Shown one piece after another: positions 23,229 to 34,400 of a DNA stretch of 64,000 nucleotides; the first letter of the stretch is position 1, and the number at the start of each line of letters is the position of its first letter. Under the pieces are notes generated by a model that saw nothing but the letters and a program-made list of their open reading frames with translations, was not told where the DNA came from and ran no database searches. The stretch spans positions 321,335,196-321,399,195 of the forward strand of contig NC_056522.1 of NCBI RefSeq assembly GCF_019175285.1, in the 5' to 3' direction. A program made the position numbers and the translations under genes. This DNA comes from Sceloporus undulatus. Its lineage: Eukaryota > Chordata > Lepidosauria > Squamata > Phrynosomatidae.

Positions 23229-23775
23229 AAAGAATCGTAGAGGTGGAAGAGACCAACAAGGCCATCCAGTCCAACCCCCTGCCTTGCAGAGAACTCTCAA
23301 TCAAAGCATCCCCAACAGATGGCCATCCAGCCTCTGTTTAAAGACCTCTAAGGAAGGAGATCCCACTACACTCCGAGGAGTTGTTCCACGTCAAACAACC
23401 CTTACTGGTCAGAAAAGTTCCTCTTAATGTTGAGCTGGAATCTCTTTTCCTGCAGTTTGCATCCATTGTTCCGGGTCCTGTTCTCTGAAGAGCAGAAAAC
23501 AAGCTTGCTCCCTCCTCAATATGACCTCCCTTCAAATATTTAAACAGAGCTATCATATCACCTCTTAATCTTCTTCTTCTCAGACTAAACATCTCCAGTC
23601 CCTAAGGCGTTCCTCATAGGACATGGTTTCCAGACCCTTCCACCATTTGTCACTGCTCCCTTGGACACGCGCCAGTTCTCAATATCCTTTTTGAATTGTG
23701 GTGCCCAGAACTGGACACAGTTTCCAGATGGGGGTCTGACCAAACAGAATACCGTGGCACTATAGTTCCCTTGAT
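23229..23775 (-). mobile_element. CR1 LINE 3' fragment (unit 1)
   Basis: The 3' end (AGAATCGTAGAGGTGGAAGAG on the plus strand) abuts the transposon. Minus-strand translation gives pieces of the CR1 RT C-terminus such as [16 protein letters not shown]. More frameshifts than its twin at 33456. Confidence 0.88.
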
Positions 23776-23789
23776 CTAGACATTATAAC

Positions 23790-23872
23790 TTCTATTTACT
23801 TGAGCATCTGCCATTTGTGGTATCTGCAGGGGGGTTCTGGAACTCAACCCCCACAGATATCAAGAGCCAGGG
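23790..23872. mobile_element. Tigger-like right end fragment (unit 1)
   Basis: GGTATCTGCAGGGGGGTTCT and CACAGATATCAAGAGCC resemble the right terminus of the MITE at 16588. Twin at ~34035-34105. It directly follows the CR1 5' end. Confidence 0.45.
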
Positions 23873-24076
23873 GTATCACCAGGGAGTGCTATTGGGTGCA
23901 TACCGCACCAGTGTGACACCCTTATGGGCACAACACCACTGCTGCCCCAAACATCTCTTTTGGCAGAAATGGGTGTGAAGTTTGCCTGTATCCCTTTAAA
24001 ATGCTGAGGAGGTGGTGTGAGTAGGGTGGTTATCAGTGGGAGGAGAAAGGAGAGGGAGCCCCCCAGGGTTTTTTAA

Positions 24077-24112
24077 AGATGATGATGATGTGATGATGAT
24101 GATAATAATAAT
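24077..24112. repeat. (GAT)n(AAT)n microsatellite, short allele (unit 1)
   Basis: About 36 bp of GAT and then AAT units, with one interruption. Confidence 0.95.
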
Positions 24113-25029
24113 TTTTTTAATTTTTTATATTAATTTATTTTTTAAAAATCTTTTAACATTTTCTTCAAAACCATTAAATCTTACCAGATGTTCACTTTAA
24201 CTACATGAAACTACGTACATGTAAATACAGTACATTTAGGAATACATCACTGGTAGAATTCATTGTGTGTCCCTTTGTGTTTATCCCGCGTACACAGGTT
24301 TTGTATGTGAAATGGTAAGGGAACGGCCACAATTCAGAAAACCCTGCATTGGCATTAGCACAACTTTTCTCTTAATTCTTGCATAGGAAAATATATTGAT
24401 AAGTATATTTTTGACGACAGTGATGGTAATTGTCTGGTACTTATTTGTCTCCCCTCATTTATTAGTCTGCAGTTGTTGCAGTTTGTCCTATACCAAACAA
24501 AGAATAACTTGGTTTCAAGTATCAGAAGTCCGACATGGAGCTCTGCTTAGACTTTTCTCAGTTGCACAATTTAAGGGCAATCAAAAGTTGTGGATGTACT
24601 TCACCAAGACTTTTTTAAATCGATGTTGTTATTGGGACTCTCTTTACACCATTTCAAACTGTTGCTATTTTAGTGCACATTGCCTGCTCATTCTGTGTTT
24701 TAGATGTCTTACAATTTGCTCTAAAAGGCACAAAAGATATAAAAATTAACACTTGTGTTTTCATGTCAAATGAGAAAAACATGTAAGTTATTAAAATGTG
24801 TAACCTGCACCATTTTGTTTTAGACCATTTTCCCCTGTGAGTCCAAATGAATGGGACTTATGCCCACAATGTGTTTAAGATTGAGGTGTCAAGTCAACTA
24901 CAGTTGGCTGCTTGCATCTCTTCTAATTCCTTAAAATGCTTTTCTTACAGCTTATCTGTATAATACCTTGTAGGAAAGTGACAGGTATGCAACAAATACA
25001 ACTTATAATATGAAGAGAGAAAGCTGTTT

Positions 25030-25080
25030 GTTTGTTTTATTTATTTATTTCAAGTATTTATACCGCTCTTCAGCAACACG
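25030..25080 (-). mobile_element. LINE tail fragment (unit 1)
   Basis: TTTATTTATTTATTTCAAGTATTTATACCGCTCTTC, the inverted 3' end common to squamate LINEs. Twin at ~35305-35350. Confidence 0.45.
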
Positions 25081-26450
25081 GCTTTCAGAGTAACTTGCAC
25101 CACAAGAAACAAGTGGGTTTGTGACTTCAGATTTGGACTCCAAATCTGAATTTCAACATTGGCCAAGGCCCTACAATCACTTCAGTATGGTGTAAATATC
25201 TACAGTGTACTTAATTACGCAACGCCATGTGAAATACCAGCTGTTGCAATGTAAGTCCATCAGTGGTCAATGCATGTGGCTGACAATCCATTGTACAATT
25301 CCAAAGTGCAGGTACAAAGGCCAATATGTTCAAGCAATGCCCACATTACACACTGCTCTGTGCTACCATTTGCGCACAATCATCCTATATGTGGCAACTC
25401 TGCTTATGCTGCTATTGGGTGGATATGACTGTTGAACATCCTCCCAAAAGGGGGGGGGGAATCACTCCATGTGCATGTGTAACTACAACTCTATATGTCA
25501 TTAACAGGATTCCAGCCAATATGTGTGTTGTGTGTTGTAGAATCTGACAGCAGATAAACCAAAAACCTAAACAGGGAGGTACTATACCTATAAAAAATTA
25601 CAGCCACAGTTATGGCAATTCTCCAACTATTTTACAGGGGTTAACAGTTCCAGCAGGGAATAGAATTACGGTGCAATACTGTGAAGTGTTTTCCTGTGGC
25701 ACGTGCACTTCTAGTTTGTGTCTGCAATGTGCCCATGTTGTGCTCCTCCCCACCATCCCGGCAAGAAAAACAAGTGTGACAAAATCTTTATTCTTTATTC
25801 AGAAAGGACACAAGTACATTTTGGGAAAGGCCATGAGTCAACCTAACTTGAGTTTTCCTACAGAAAAAAACAAAAAGTGGCCATCTATGGAACGTGATTG
25901 TCTTCTCCCAAATGTATAAAATAAGGCAACATCCAGTACTGGATGGAAATATATGCTGATATGTGGGCTTAAAAAACCAAAAACCAACACCTCAGCACCT
26001 TGAAAATATGTGGATTCATCAGACAAAATATACAGGGTTCTGTAAGGAATAAATGCTACACGAGTTAATGTCTTCTGAGTTTTGACAAAGGGCAAGCAGG
26101 CAGATGAATATCTGATTTAGGCTTTATATTGCATAATGGAATGCGCAGTTTGGTCAGCATCTTCTGCCCTGTCCACACAGTTTGAAGACTAGAGCTGGTT
26201 CATCCAAAACCCTTCCATGGTCTCTCCATGCGTACTGTATTTTTAGGGAGGCCAGTGCTCTTCTTTCCACAAATGAAAGTGTGCCAGGACAGACAACTTG
26301 GGGTGAATCCAAACTTAACACAATTATAGCACATTGAAACCACTATAAACCGGCATGTTCCAACCTGTGCCAATTGGGGATTTGTTATTTGGTGCAGTAC
26401 TAGATAGAATCCCAGAGCGCAATTATAAGCCAGGGGGAGTATACTTCTAA

Positions 26451-26635
26451 GGCTGCATTCTCATGGCAGAAATAATCCAATTGACACCACTTTAACTGTA
26501 TGGCTCCAGGCTATGGCATTCTGGCTTTGTAGTTTGTTGGGTGGCAGCAGAACTAAACTACAAATCCCAGAATTCCATAGCATTGCATCATGGCCAAAGT
26601 GGTGTCAAAGTAGATTATTCTGCTGCAGTGTGATG
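26451..26635. mobile_element. Palindromic MITE (unit 1)
   Basis: AATTGACACCACTTTAACTG..CTATGGCATTCTGG and its inverted partner ..CAGAATTCCATAGCATTG..AAAGTGGTGTCAAAG. Twin at 36725-36908; same family as 11860. Confidence 0.75.
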
Positions 26636-27479
26636 GATTGTAAGTATCTCAAAAACATTTGATTCCAAGAAACCATGGGATGAAGTCCACAGCGGTTAAA
26701 GGGAGCCATCTGCTAAATTTTTCCCAACAAAGATACAGCCCTAACTGCCCATCAGATGCATTGAAGGCAATCCCCATAATCCCCACCCACTATCCTGCCT
26801 GAGTCTGATGGGATTAGTGTCTCATCTGGAAAGCACCAGGTTCCCTGCCGTAAGGGACCTTACAAAATGGGGGACTGGGTGACCTTCAAAGTATTCTTAA
26901 ACAGGACTGCCTAGCATCCCTACTATTGGGCTATGCTGGCTAGAGATGTTGGGAGTTGCAGTCCAACAATATCTGAAGGCCAATGTATGCCTTACCTCTG
27001 CTTTATGTGAATGACTGCACAAACCACATGGTGTTCTCCTGATACTGTTGGCCTCCTCATGTTTTTATCGACCACTTCTGGCAGCCAGGCCTGGGTTTTA
27101 TCCCACAGAAATATCTTTCCTGGCAAGTAATTCCTCATCAAGGTCTCCCCTGGGATCAGCAAAACAGAGAGAAGCGACCAACACGTGGACCAAAGAAAAT
27201 AATGATTAAACGTTCTGGGGGACAGAAGGGGTCTTCTCTGCTGCTGCACACAGTGGCCACTTTCTTCTTTGTGCTTCTTTCCTTCCTCAGCAGTGCCAAG
27301 AGGCATCCCTCCATCCCGAACTTCACAGGACATACAACGTCCAACCCACTGCTCTTAACGCTCTGCGGATGTCTGCTTGCCTTCCTTCCAGCTGCAGCAA
27401 GAGTTGCCAACCTGCTGCTTGCCTCACAGGGCAAACCAAGGACTTGATGCCACTACTCTTCTTTGGTCCATCATAGAAT

Positions 27480-27940
27480 GGGAGGACAGTGGTCCAAGGG
27501 GTTTTCAAACCATAGGAAGGAGCGAAGGGGACAGATGCTCCAGAATGCCCTCCAGCCAGCATAGCTTTGAGCCTTAAAATGGGCCAATCAGTTGTCCAAG
27601 TGAGTTTGCCAAGCCACCGAAAGGGGAGAGGGATGCTCCAATCCGTTATATTGTTCAACACTAGAGCTTGGAAAGGTTCCCTTTTGGGGACTATATTTCC
27701 CAGAATCCTCCACCAACCAGCATAGCATTGGCCCCTAGAAAAATGGGACAGTCTTTGGTCCAAGTGGGTTTGCAAAGCCACAGAATAGGGAGAGAGGAGG
27801 AGATGCTCCAGTCTCTGTGTTATTTAACCCCAGAGCTTGGAAAGCTTTCCTTTTTTGCGGACTACACCTCCCAGAATGCCCCCAGCCAGCCCCTAGAAAA
27901 ACAGGACCAGTCCATGGTTCAAGGTGGTTTGCAAAGTCAC
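27480..27940. repeat. Degenerate ~185-bp tandem repeat (unit 1)
   Basis: Units share GGTCCAAG(T/G)GGGTTTGC, GATGCTCCA, GAGCTTGGAAAG and CCCAGAAT(C/G)CC..CCAGCATAGC. About two and a half units. Contains a ~65-bp stretch (27845-27910) lacking in unit 2. Confidence 0.75.
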
Positions 27941-27954
27941 AGAACAGCCTGACT

Positions 27955-28200
27955 GTCAGGAATTCCTACTAATGTTGAGGTGGCAATCTCTTTTTCCTGT
28001 AGCTTGCATCCAGTTGCTCCAGGTCTGTCTCTGGAGCAGCAGAAAGAAAAAGCTTGTTCCCTCCTCAAATATGACATCCCCTCAAGTATTTAAAACAGGC
28101 GCGATCAATCACCTCTTAACCTTCTTTTCTCAGGTTAAACATCCCCAGCCCCCTACTACGTCGTTCCTCATAGGGCACAGGTTTCCTGACCTTTCCACCA
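27955..28200 (-). mobile_element. CR1 internal 3' fragment (unit 1)
   Basis: Minus-strand remnants of the CR1 RT end (RRNFLT-type to EERLR region) between the tandem repeat and the CpG island. Twin at 38155-38400. Confidence 0.75.
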
Positions 28201-28584
28201 TTTTGGTGGGGGAGGGGGGTAACAAGGGCCCCCCTTTTTTGGACTACAGCTTCCCAAATGGGATTCAGGGAGCTGTAGTCCAAAAAAGAAAAGAGGGAAC
28301 TTTCCCAAGCTCTGTGAAGTCCCGAAGGCTTTGACGGGTTTGGGGGGGGGTCTGCTGGCTCTGTTCTGGAGGAGTGTCTCTTCTTCTTCCCGCTGCCTCT
28401 GCAGCCTCCCCAGGGCCTGCTTCCCCGTTGGCCCTGGCAGCTGGAAGGCTCCCGAGGGTTCCCCGAGGCCAGAGGGCTTCCCGACGGAGGAGCGGACAGA
28501 AGGAGGGCGCCATGTTGCGGAGAAAGGCGGAGGAGAGGGGCATCTCCATCCCTTGGGAAGCCTTCGGGGCCAAGGGCCCAAACG

Positions 28585-28768
28585 CCACTGCAGAACAACC
28601 CAGTTTGAGACCGCTTTGCCTTCCCTCGCTCAGTGCCAGGGGAATCCGTGTGAAGTGTAGTTTTTGGGAGACGTTTAGCTTCTTGCCCAGAGAGCTCTGG
28701 TGCCACAATAAACTCAAAGTTCCCAGGGATTCCCTAGCAGTGAGCCTCAATGGATTGTTTCTGCAGTG
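28585..28768. mobile_element. Palindromic MITE 3' of CYP1C (unit 1)
   Basis: ACTGCAGAACAACCCAGTTTGAG at the left and GGATTGTTTCTGCAGTGCG at the right are inverted; ~150 bp below the CYP1C stop. Confidence 0.7.
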
Positions 28769-28919
28769 CGTTTTGTACCGAAGAGGGTCGGGGCGGCGTC
28801 GGGGCTTCTCCTCTGGCCCTCCTCCCTGGCGGGGTGCTCCTGCTGGGGAGGTTCCTGCATGGCCGAAGGGGAGGGCTCTCCTCCTCCCTGGAGGGGATTC
28901 CCGGTGAGACTGGCCAGCC

Positions 28920-30543
28920 CTAGGGCGCGGCGGGTGGGGCCTTTCCCCTCCGGCGTCGGAGGGCGAGGGGTGTGAAGGGCCGGCGGGCCGGGAGGACGAG
29001 GCGTTGCTGGCAGTTCCATGGAGAGGCTCTCGCGGGGGTTGCCCTGGAGCTGGCCACTGGTGCAGGAGGATGGCGGCGAAGAGGAAGAGCTGCAGCTTGG
29101 CCAGCCGCTCCCCGATGCAGCGCCGCTTCCCCCGCCGAGGAAGAGCAGCACTGGTCCGCCCGCTCCCGGTCCAGCCTGGGCGGCTGCCTCCCTCCAGGAA
29201 GCGCCCGGGGTCGAAGCGCTGGGGCTCCTTCCAGCGCCGGGGGTGTGGTTTGACGGACCACTGGTTGACGGCAAGACCACGGTGCCTTCGGGGATGTGGA
29301 AGCCTCAGGGCCACGTCGGAGGTGGTGGCGTGCGGGATGTGTCAGCGGCACGAAGCTGGAGTAGCGGAGGCTCTCGTAGAGGAAGGCCTCCAGGCGTGGG
29401 CAGGAAGGCCGGTTCCTCCCCCGGGGCACCGCCCGGGTCCCACCACCGAGTCCAGCTCCTCCTGCAGCTGCCCTCGCAGCTCCGGGTGCTTCGCAGCAAG
29501 CCAGCAGCACCCAGGCCATGGCCGGTGGAGTGGTGTCTTGGCCGCGCCCGAAGAGGTCCGCGAGCGTCCCCTCGACGTACTCCTCCTCCTCGGCCAGCAG
29601 CCCCTGCCGCTCCACATGGAGCCCAGGATGGCCGTCGCTCATGTCCCGCGGGGGCTCCCGGGCCGGAAGGCCCAGCCGTGCTGGGCCACTTTGCCCCGGA
29701 CGAAGTCGTGCATCTCGCGGGTGAGGGCCTGGGAAGTCTCGGAAACGCGCGGACCGGGTGGGAAGGACCTGCCAGCCAGGGCAGCACGTCCACCCAGGCT
29801 CCCGGAGGCCACCGTCTGCCCGAAGCGGTCGTTGCGGCCCAGCAGGGCCGCGGAACTCGGCGTCGTCGTGTGCCGTAGCGCTGCCGACAAGCGAGGCGCC
29901 CAATCACCTTGGCGTCGTTGGCACCGTCAGGCAGCGGGGCCGGGTCGACGTAGCCTCCGCAGCAGGGGGGGCCCTGGCCGCTCCGCCGGATCAGCTGGGC
30001 GACAGCTCCAGCGCCTCCTCCGCCACGTGTGCACTCGTGCTGCTCGAAGAGCGCCTGCCGGGAGCTGGGCCGTCGAGAAGCCCTCAGCGTGTGGCCTGGG
30101 CCAGCTTCTTCTGGGCCCGCCAGCGCGCGCTGTAGCTGCGAAGGCCAGGCTCTTCCCCTCCGGAGACAGGCCGAAGGAGGGGAAGTCGGGCTGCGGCGGC
30201 GAAGGGGCCCCCCAGCTGCAGCAGGGCCTCCGGATGGGCGCCCCTCCCCGTTCAGCACACACCACCCTCCGGCGGCCCAGGCGCAGCTGGAAGACCGGCC
30301 CGAAGCGCCCCGCAAGGCGCAGAAGGTGCGGTGCGGCAGGCGGCCCAGCTGCGGCACGTTGCCCAGGAGCGGCCAGCCGACGGGGCCAGGCAGCGGGGCG
30401 GCCCTTCGGCCCCGGAGCCCCCTTCCTCCTCGCCCACAGCAGCGCCAGCAGCAGCAGCGCAAAGCAGGCCACAGCCGCCCCCTCCGCGCCCCACGGAGCC
30501 AGGCACCGGCAGCCCCTTCGAGGCCGGCCTCCAAGGAGCCCAT
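28920..30543 (-). pseudogene. Second CYP1C copy, many frameshifts (possibly from low-quality assembly)
   Basis: Collinear with the intact CYP1C over its full length: the ATG equivalent is at 30541-30543 and the TAG at 28920-28922. It is 1624 nt against 1599 nt in the intact gene, with many one-base insertions and losses. A base is missing near 30492, soon after the start. Extra bases fall inside the heme-loop region near 29120-29150. No single frame covers the protein, though recognisable pieces survive (for example P-F-C-A-L-R and the RRCIGE heme stretch). The indels are not biased toward third positions or multiples of three, and equal damage is seen in the flanking non-coding DNA of this unit. 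That suggests read error rather than long neutral decay. Promoter TATA and 3' region are present. It may be a real second gene badly sequenced, a true pseudogene, or an artefactual duplicate. Confidence 0.8.
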
Positions 30544-30901
30544 CCCGGCTAAGAGGGCCAGGGCCGCCCGGCCTCGCTCTTCCCAGGGGCCCGCTAGTCG
30601 GGAGGGCTGCCCCAAGCCACAGACAAACAACGGGGCGCTTCAAGGGCGGCTGGAGGCGGGCTACCGCCGCAGCCCCCGCTCGCCTTCGAAGTTCTCCCGC
30701 GGCTTTGCTTCTTTGGGGTGTGAGGCGGATGAGCCACGTTCAGCCCGGGAGAGGGGGCTTCCGAGGGCCGCCCCGTCTTGTCAGCACAGGTTCTTGTGGC
30801 TCCTTTTGCCCCGAAGTTGTACTTATTCTCAGGGACCCCCTTCGGAAAGGCCTCCCGGCCCGCTGCTCTGAGGAGCTGCGAGCGAACGATGCCCCTCCGG
30901 C

Positions 30902-30907
30902 TTTATA
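30902..30907 (-). promoter_or_regulatory. TATA box of the CYP1C copy in unit 1
   Basis: Exact counterpart of the TATA box of the intact gene, ~360 nt above the ATG equivalent of the frameshifted copy. Flanking GC-rich sequence is the same apart from scattered indels. Confidence 0.45.
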
Positions 30908-31313
30908 TGCCCGTGAGGAAGGAAGGGCCGAGCTTTCCCTCTGCGCCTCCTCCCCTTTTGGGGCTCCAGAGTCAGTCCTCTCTCCTTTCTTCTCTCTCTT
31001 TCTTCCTTCATTCTTCCATCTCTTTCTTTCCTTCTCTCTCTTCCTTCTTTTTATTCTCTCTCTCTTTCTCTCATTCTCTTCTTTTCTCCCTCCCCCCCAG
31101 CCCTTCCGCCCTTTCCTCAAAGAGAGGACGGAGGAGGCCTCCCTGGCACCTTCCCTCCCGCCAGGGATGGTGGTGTGATGTCGGGGGCTTTCCAAAGGCC
31201 TCCTGGGCCAAGCCAGCCTCCTCCTCGCAGCAGCAAGCAGCAGACCCAGGAGATGGACAGAAGGCGAGCCGGAAATGCTACTGGACTCTGCCAGGCACCC
31301 TTGGCTGCAGCCC

Positions 31314-31569
31314 CACTGAAGAAAATCCAGTTTGAAACTGGTTAATGAACTGGTTAGATGCTGTGGAAATCCTGGGAATTGTAGTTGTGGGTGGCACCAG
31401 AAACTCTCTGACAGAAGCTAATGTCTCACAAAACCACAGTTTCCAGAATTCCATAGCATTGAGCCATGGCAAAAATCCATCAGTGATACCTTTACTGGCC
31501 AACCAACATGCCATAACCATTTGCCATGGCAGTTGAAAGCGGCGTCAAAATGGATTGTTTTCCAGCAGC
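31314..31569. mobile_element. Palindromic MITE with nested insert (unit 1)
   Basis: Same structure as 41487-41753. The insert's right flanking 8-mer is TGCCATGG instead of AGCCATGG. Confidence 0.7.
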
Positions 31570-31845
31570 CTGAAATATATCCCTATGGATCAAATCCAAA
31601 GAATCAGCTTGGTATCAAGACCACTGTTGTTCCCTCGCATTCAGTCGGGGCAGTTTAAGCAAGTACTGAATGCCCTCCCCCTGACTTTGTGCCTGGTTTT
31701 TCCTCTCTGCTGGGAAATAGGAAAGTTTCCTGAGGATTATTTTTTAATTTCGATTTTGTTGCTGTTTGACAGTTCGCACCAGCTCCATGTGCCCAAAGGA
31801 CTGTCGCTTAAAGCTGAGGGAAGGAAATGGCGACTCTACACACAC

Positions 31846-31930
31846 ACCCACACACACACAAGTGGGCAGGGACAAGCTTGGCTATGGTTGACCCAGGACT
31901 TCAGTGTCAGGCCTGTGTGTGTGGTGTGTG
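31846..31930. repeat. AC and GT microsatellites (unit 1)
   Basis: Two short, interrupted tracts at 31846-31860 and 31914-31930, homologous to longer pure tracts in unit 2. Confidence 0.85.
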
Positions 31931-32305
31931 TGGCTTGTTACGCGATGTTGAAGCTTGCAAAAGTTACTGTCTGGTGTAGCCAGATCTTTTAAATATTGTG
32001 ATAGTTTAATACCACTTTGTTTGTCAGTTTTGTAGGTTTTTAATTGTATTTGTTTTTTAGACTTTAGATCCCAGTCTTGGGAAGAAAGTAGGATAGAAAA
32101 TAAGATAATGCATCTAACAGAACCCCTGCCATCATGACCACTGGCCATGCTAGCTGGGGAATCATGAGTGTTGTTAGTTAGAGAATATTAAACGCAGATC
32201 AAATTACCTGAAGGACCATCCATTTCAACTCTCTAACAGTGATTGACACCCACCTCAAAAGCATCCCCCAAGAGACCAGAACGACCGTTTCCAACTCGCT
32301 CCACT

Positions 32306-32435
32306 GTGTTGTTGTGTGCCTCAACTCGTTTCCAACTTATGGCAACCCTAAAGCAATCTATCATGGGGCTTTCTTGGCAAAGATTTTTCAGAGGAGGTTC
32401 GTTGTCGCCTCCCTTTGAGGCTGAGAGCATGTGAC
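32306..32435 (-). mobile_element. SINE fragment (unit 1)
   Basis: TGTTGTTGTGTGCC tail and TTTCTTGGCAAAGATTTTTC body of the 56444-type SINE; the tRNA head is missing. Confidence 0.8.
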
Positions 32436-32766
32436 ATAAGACTAGGTTTAGAAACTAGAAGTGCAAGTCCTTATGTCGCATGCTCTCAGCCTCAGAGGAG
32501 AAATGCTTAACCTACAGTCTTATGTCATCAAAAGAGAAGGCAGCATTGTAGAGCTAGTTAATTACAGCTCCATCTGGAATTCATTCATTATTGTTTGCAG
32601 CCATGAACATTCCTGGCTTCCGTGATTCCTTGTGCTGTGTCTCAAGCCTTTTTAGTGTAAAGAAGGGCTGGATGCCTAAATGGAGATAGACTAAAACCCA
32701 TGTCAGAATTGCCACTGCAGTTCCTTATAACTACCATTGGGTGCCAACAAAGGAGGGCTATTGGCC

Positions 32767-33455
32767 TTTTTTTCTTTTTTCACCTCTGCCTGAGCAGCAG
32801 ATGGGCTTTGCAGTACATGCCTGCTTGATCGCCCTCCAAACAGCCCAAGGAGCAATGGGGGAGGCAAAGCGATTTTGGGAAAGGAGGCTCATTCCAGAGG
32901 AACTATGGGATGGGCTTTGCAGGACATCCCTGCTTGATCACCCCCCAGACAGCCCAGGGAGCAATGGGGGAGGCAAAGCAATTTTGGGGAATGGAGAGCC
33001 TGGACGCTCAGGGATCTGAGGGGGGGATCGAGCCTTATCTTCTCTCTTCCCCAAAGATTCTCTCCCCATTAATGAAGCCCACTGCCTTCTCCTCCTTGAT
33101 CCGATTTGCCAAGCCTCCTTCTAGTCTAGGGAGACACAACAGAAGAGCCTCGGATGCAGCCGATTTTCATTGGCTGCCCCCCCCCAAAAAAAACCCCAAG
33201 ATTTGTGACATCTGAAGCCTAGGCGTTTGATTGACAGCTTGTGGACACAAATGGGAATGGGGAGCAAGTTAATCCGCTTTAAAATAAAGCGATTTAAAAT
33301 AAATGGGAACGAAAACAGGGTCTAAATGAATCATGGTAATTTGCCCCTTTTGGTAATGGAAACGATGGAAAAAAATTGAATTATTCCTGGAACATAATCC
33401 GAATCAGAATCACCCCGATATAATCCATTTTATCTGCCAACTGAGAACGCCCCCA
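32767..33455. mobile_element. Right part of the DNA transposon in unit 2
   Basis: Same interior direct repeat and right arm as 22513-23228. The left arm is absent because the duplication junction cuts it. Confidence 0.7.
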
Positions 33456-34020
33456 AAGAATCGTAGAGGTGGAAGAGACCACAAGGGCCATCCAGTCCAA
33501 CCCCCCTGCCTTGCAGGAACTCTCAATCAAAGCATCCCCAACAGATGGCCATCCAGCCTCTGTTTAAAGACCTCTAAGGAAGGAGATCCCACTACGCTCC
33601 GAGGGAGTTTGTTCCACTGTCAAACAACCCTTACTGTCAGAAAGTTCCTCCTAATGTTGAGCTGGAATCTCTTTTCCTGCAGTTTGCATCCATTGTTCCG
33701 GGTCCTGTTCTCTGAAGCAGCAGAAAACAAGCTTGCTCCCTCCTCAATATGACATCCCTTCAAATATTTAAACAGAGCTATCATATCACCTCTTAATCTT
33801 CTCTTCTCCAGACTAAACATCTCCAGTCCCTAAGGCGTTCCTCATAGGACATGGTTTCCAGACCCTTCACCATTTTAGTCACTCTCCCTTGGACACGCGC
33901 CAGTTTCTCAATATCCTTTTTGAATTGTGGTGCCCAGAACTGGACACAGTATTCCAGATGGGGTCTGACCAAAACAGAATACAGTGGCACTATTAGTTCC
34001 CTTGATCTAGACATTATACT
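33456..34020 (-). mobile_element. CR1 LINE 3' fragment (unit 2)
   Basis: Minus strand encodes, in two frames, [38 protein letters not shown] and NIRRNFLTV, the conserved CR1 reverse-transcriptase end. 5'-truncated. Confidence 0.9.
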
Positions 34021-34303
34021 TCTATTGACTTGAGCATCTGCAATTGTTGGTATCTGCAGGGGGGTTCTGGAACCAACCCCCACAGATATCAAGAGCCAGG
34101 GGTATCACCAGGGAGTGCTAGTGGGTGCATACCGCACCAGGTGACACCTTAAGTGGGACAATACCACTGCTCCCCAAACATCTCCCTTTTGGCAGAAATG
34201 GGTTGTGGTTTGCCTGTATCCCTTTAAAATGCTGAGGAGGTGGTGTGAGTAGGGTGGTTATCAGTGGGAGGAGAAAGGAGAGGGAGGCCCCAGGGTTTTT
34301 TAA

Positions 34304-34304
34304 A

Positions 34305-34400
<96 letters not shown>
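34304..34400. repeat. (GAT)n(AAT)n microsatellite, long allele (unit 2)
   Basis: About 97 bp of pure GAT and then AAT units at the position homologous to 24077-24112. Confidence 0.95.

Larger units (their letters stand above)
22513..32766. repeat. Tandem duplication, unit 1 (~10.25 kb)
   Basis: Base-by-base collinear with 32767-42970 in the same orientation. The shared order is: transposon interior, CR1 3' end, GAT/AAT microsatellite, MITE, ~185-bp tandem repeats, second CR1 piece, MITE, CYP1C, polypyrimidine tract, MITE with nested insert, AC/GT microsatellites, SINE hairpin. Identity begins in the T-rich run at 22513, inside a DNA transposon whose left arm exists only here. The unit contains a 25-N gap. 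Right of that gap it differs from unit 2 mostly by one-base indels. Confidence 0.95.

Noticed and set aside
29004-31178. 724-codon plus-strand open frame over the unit-1 CYP1C
   Set aside because: It is antisense to CYP1C in a GC-rich island, rich in Arg/Pro/Ala low-complexity sequence, without homology or splice logic, and depends on unit-1 indels.
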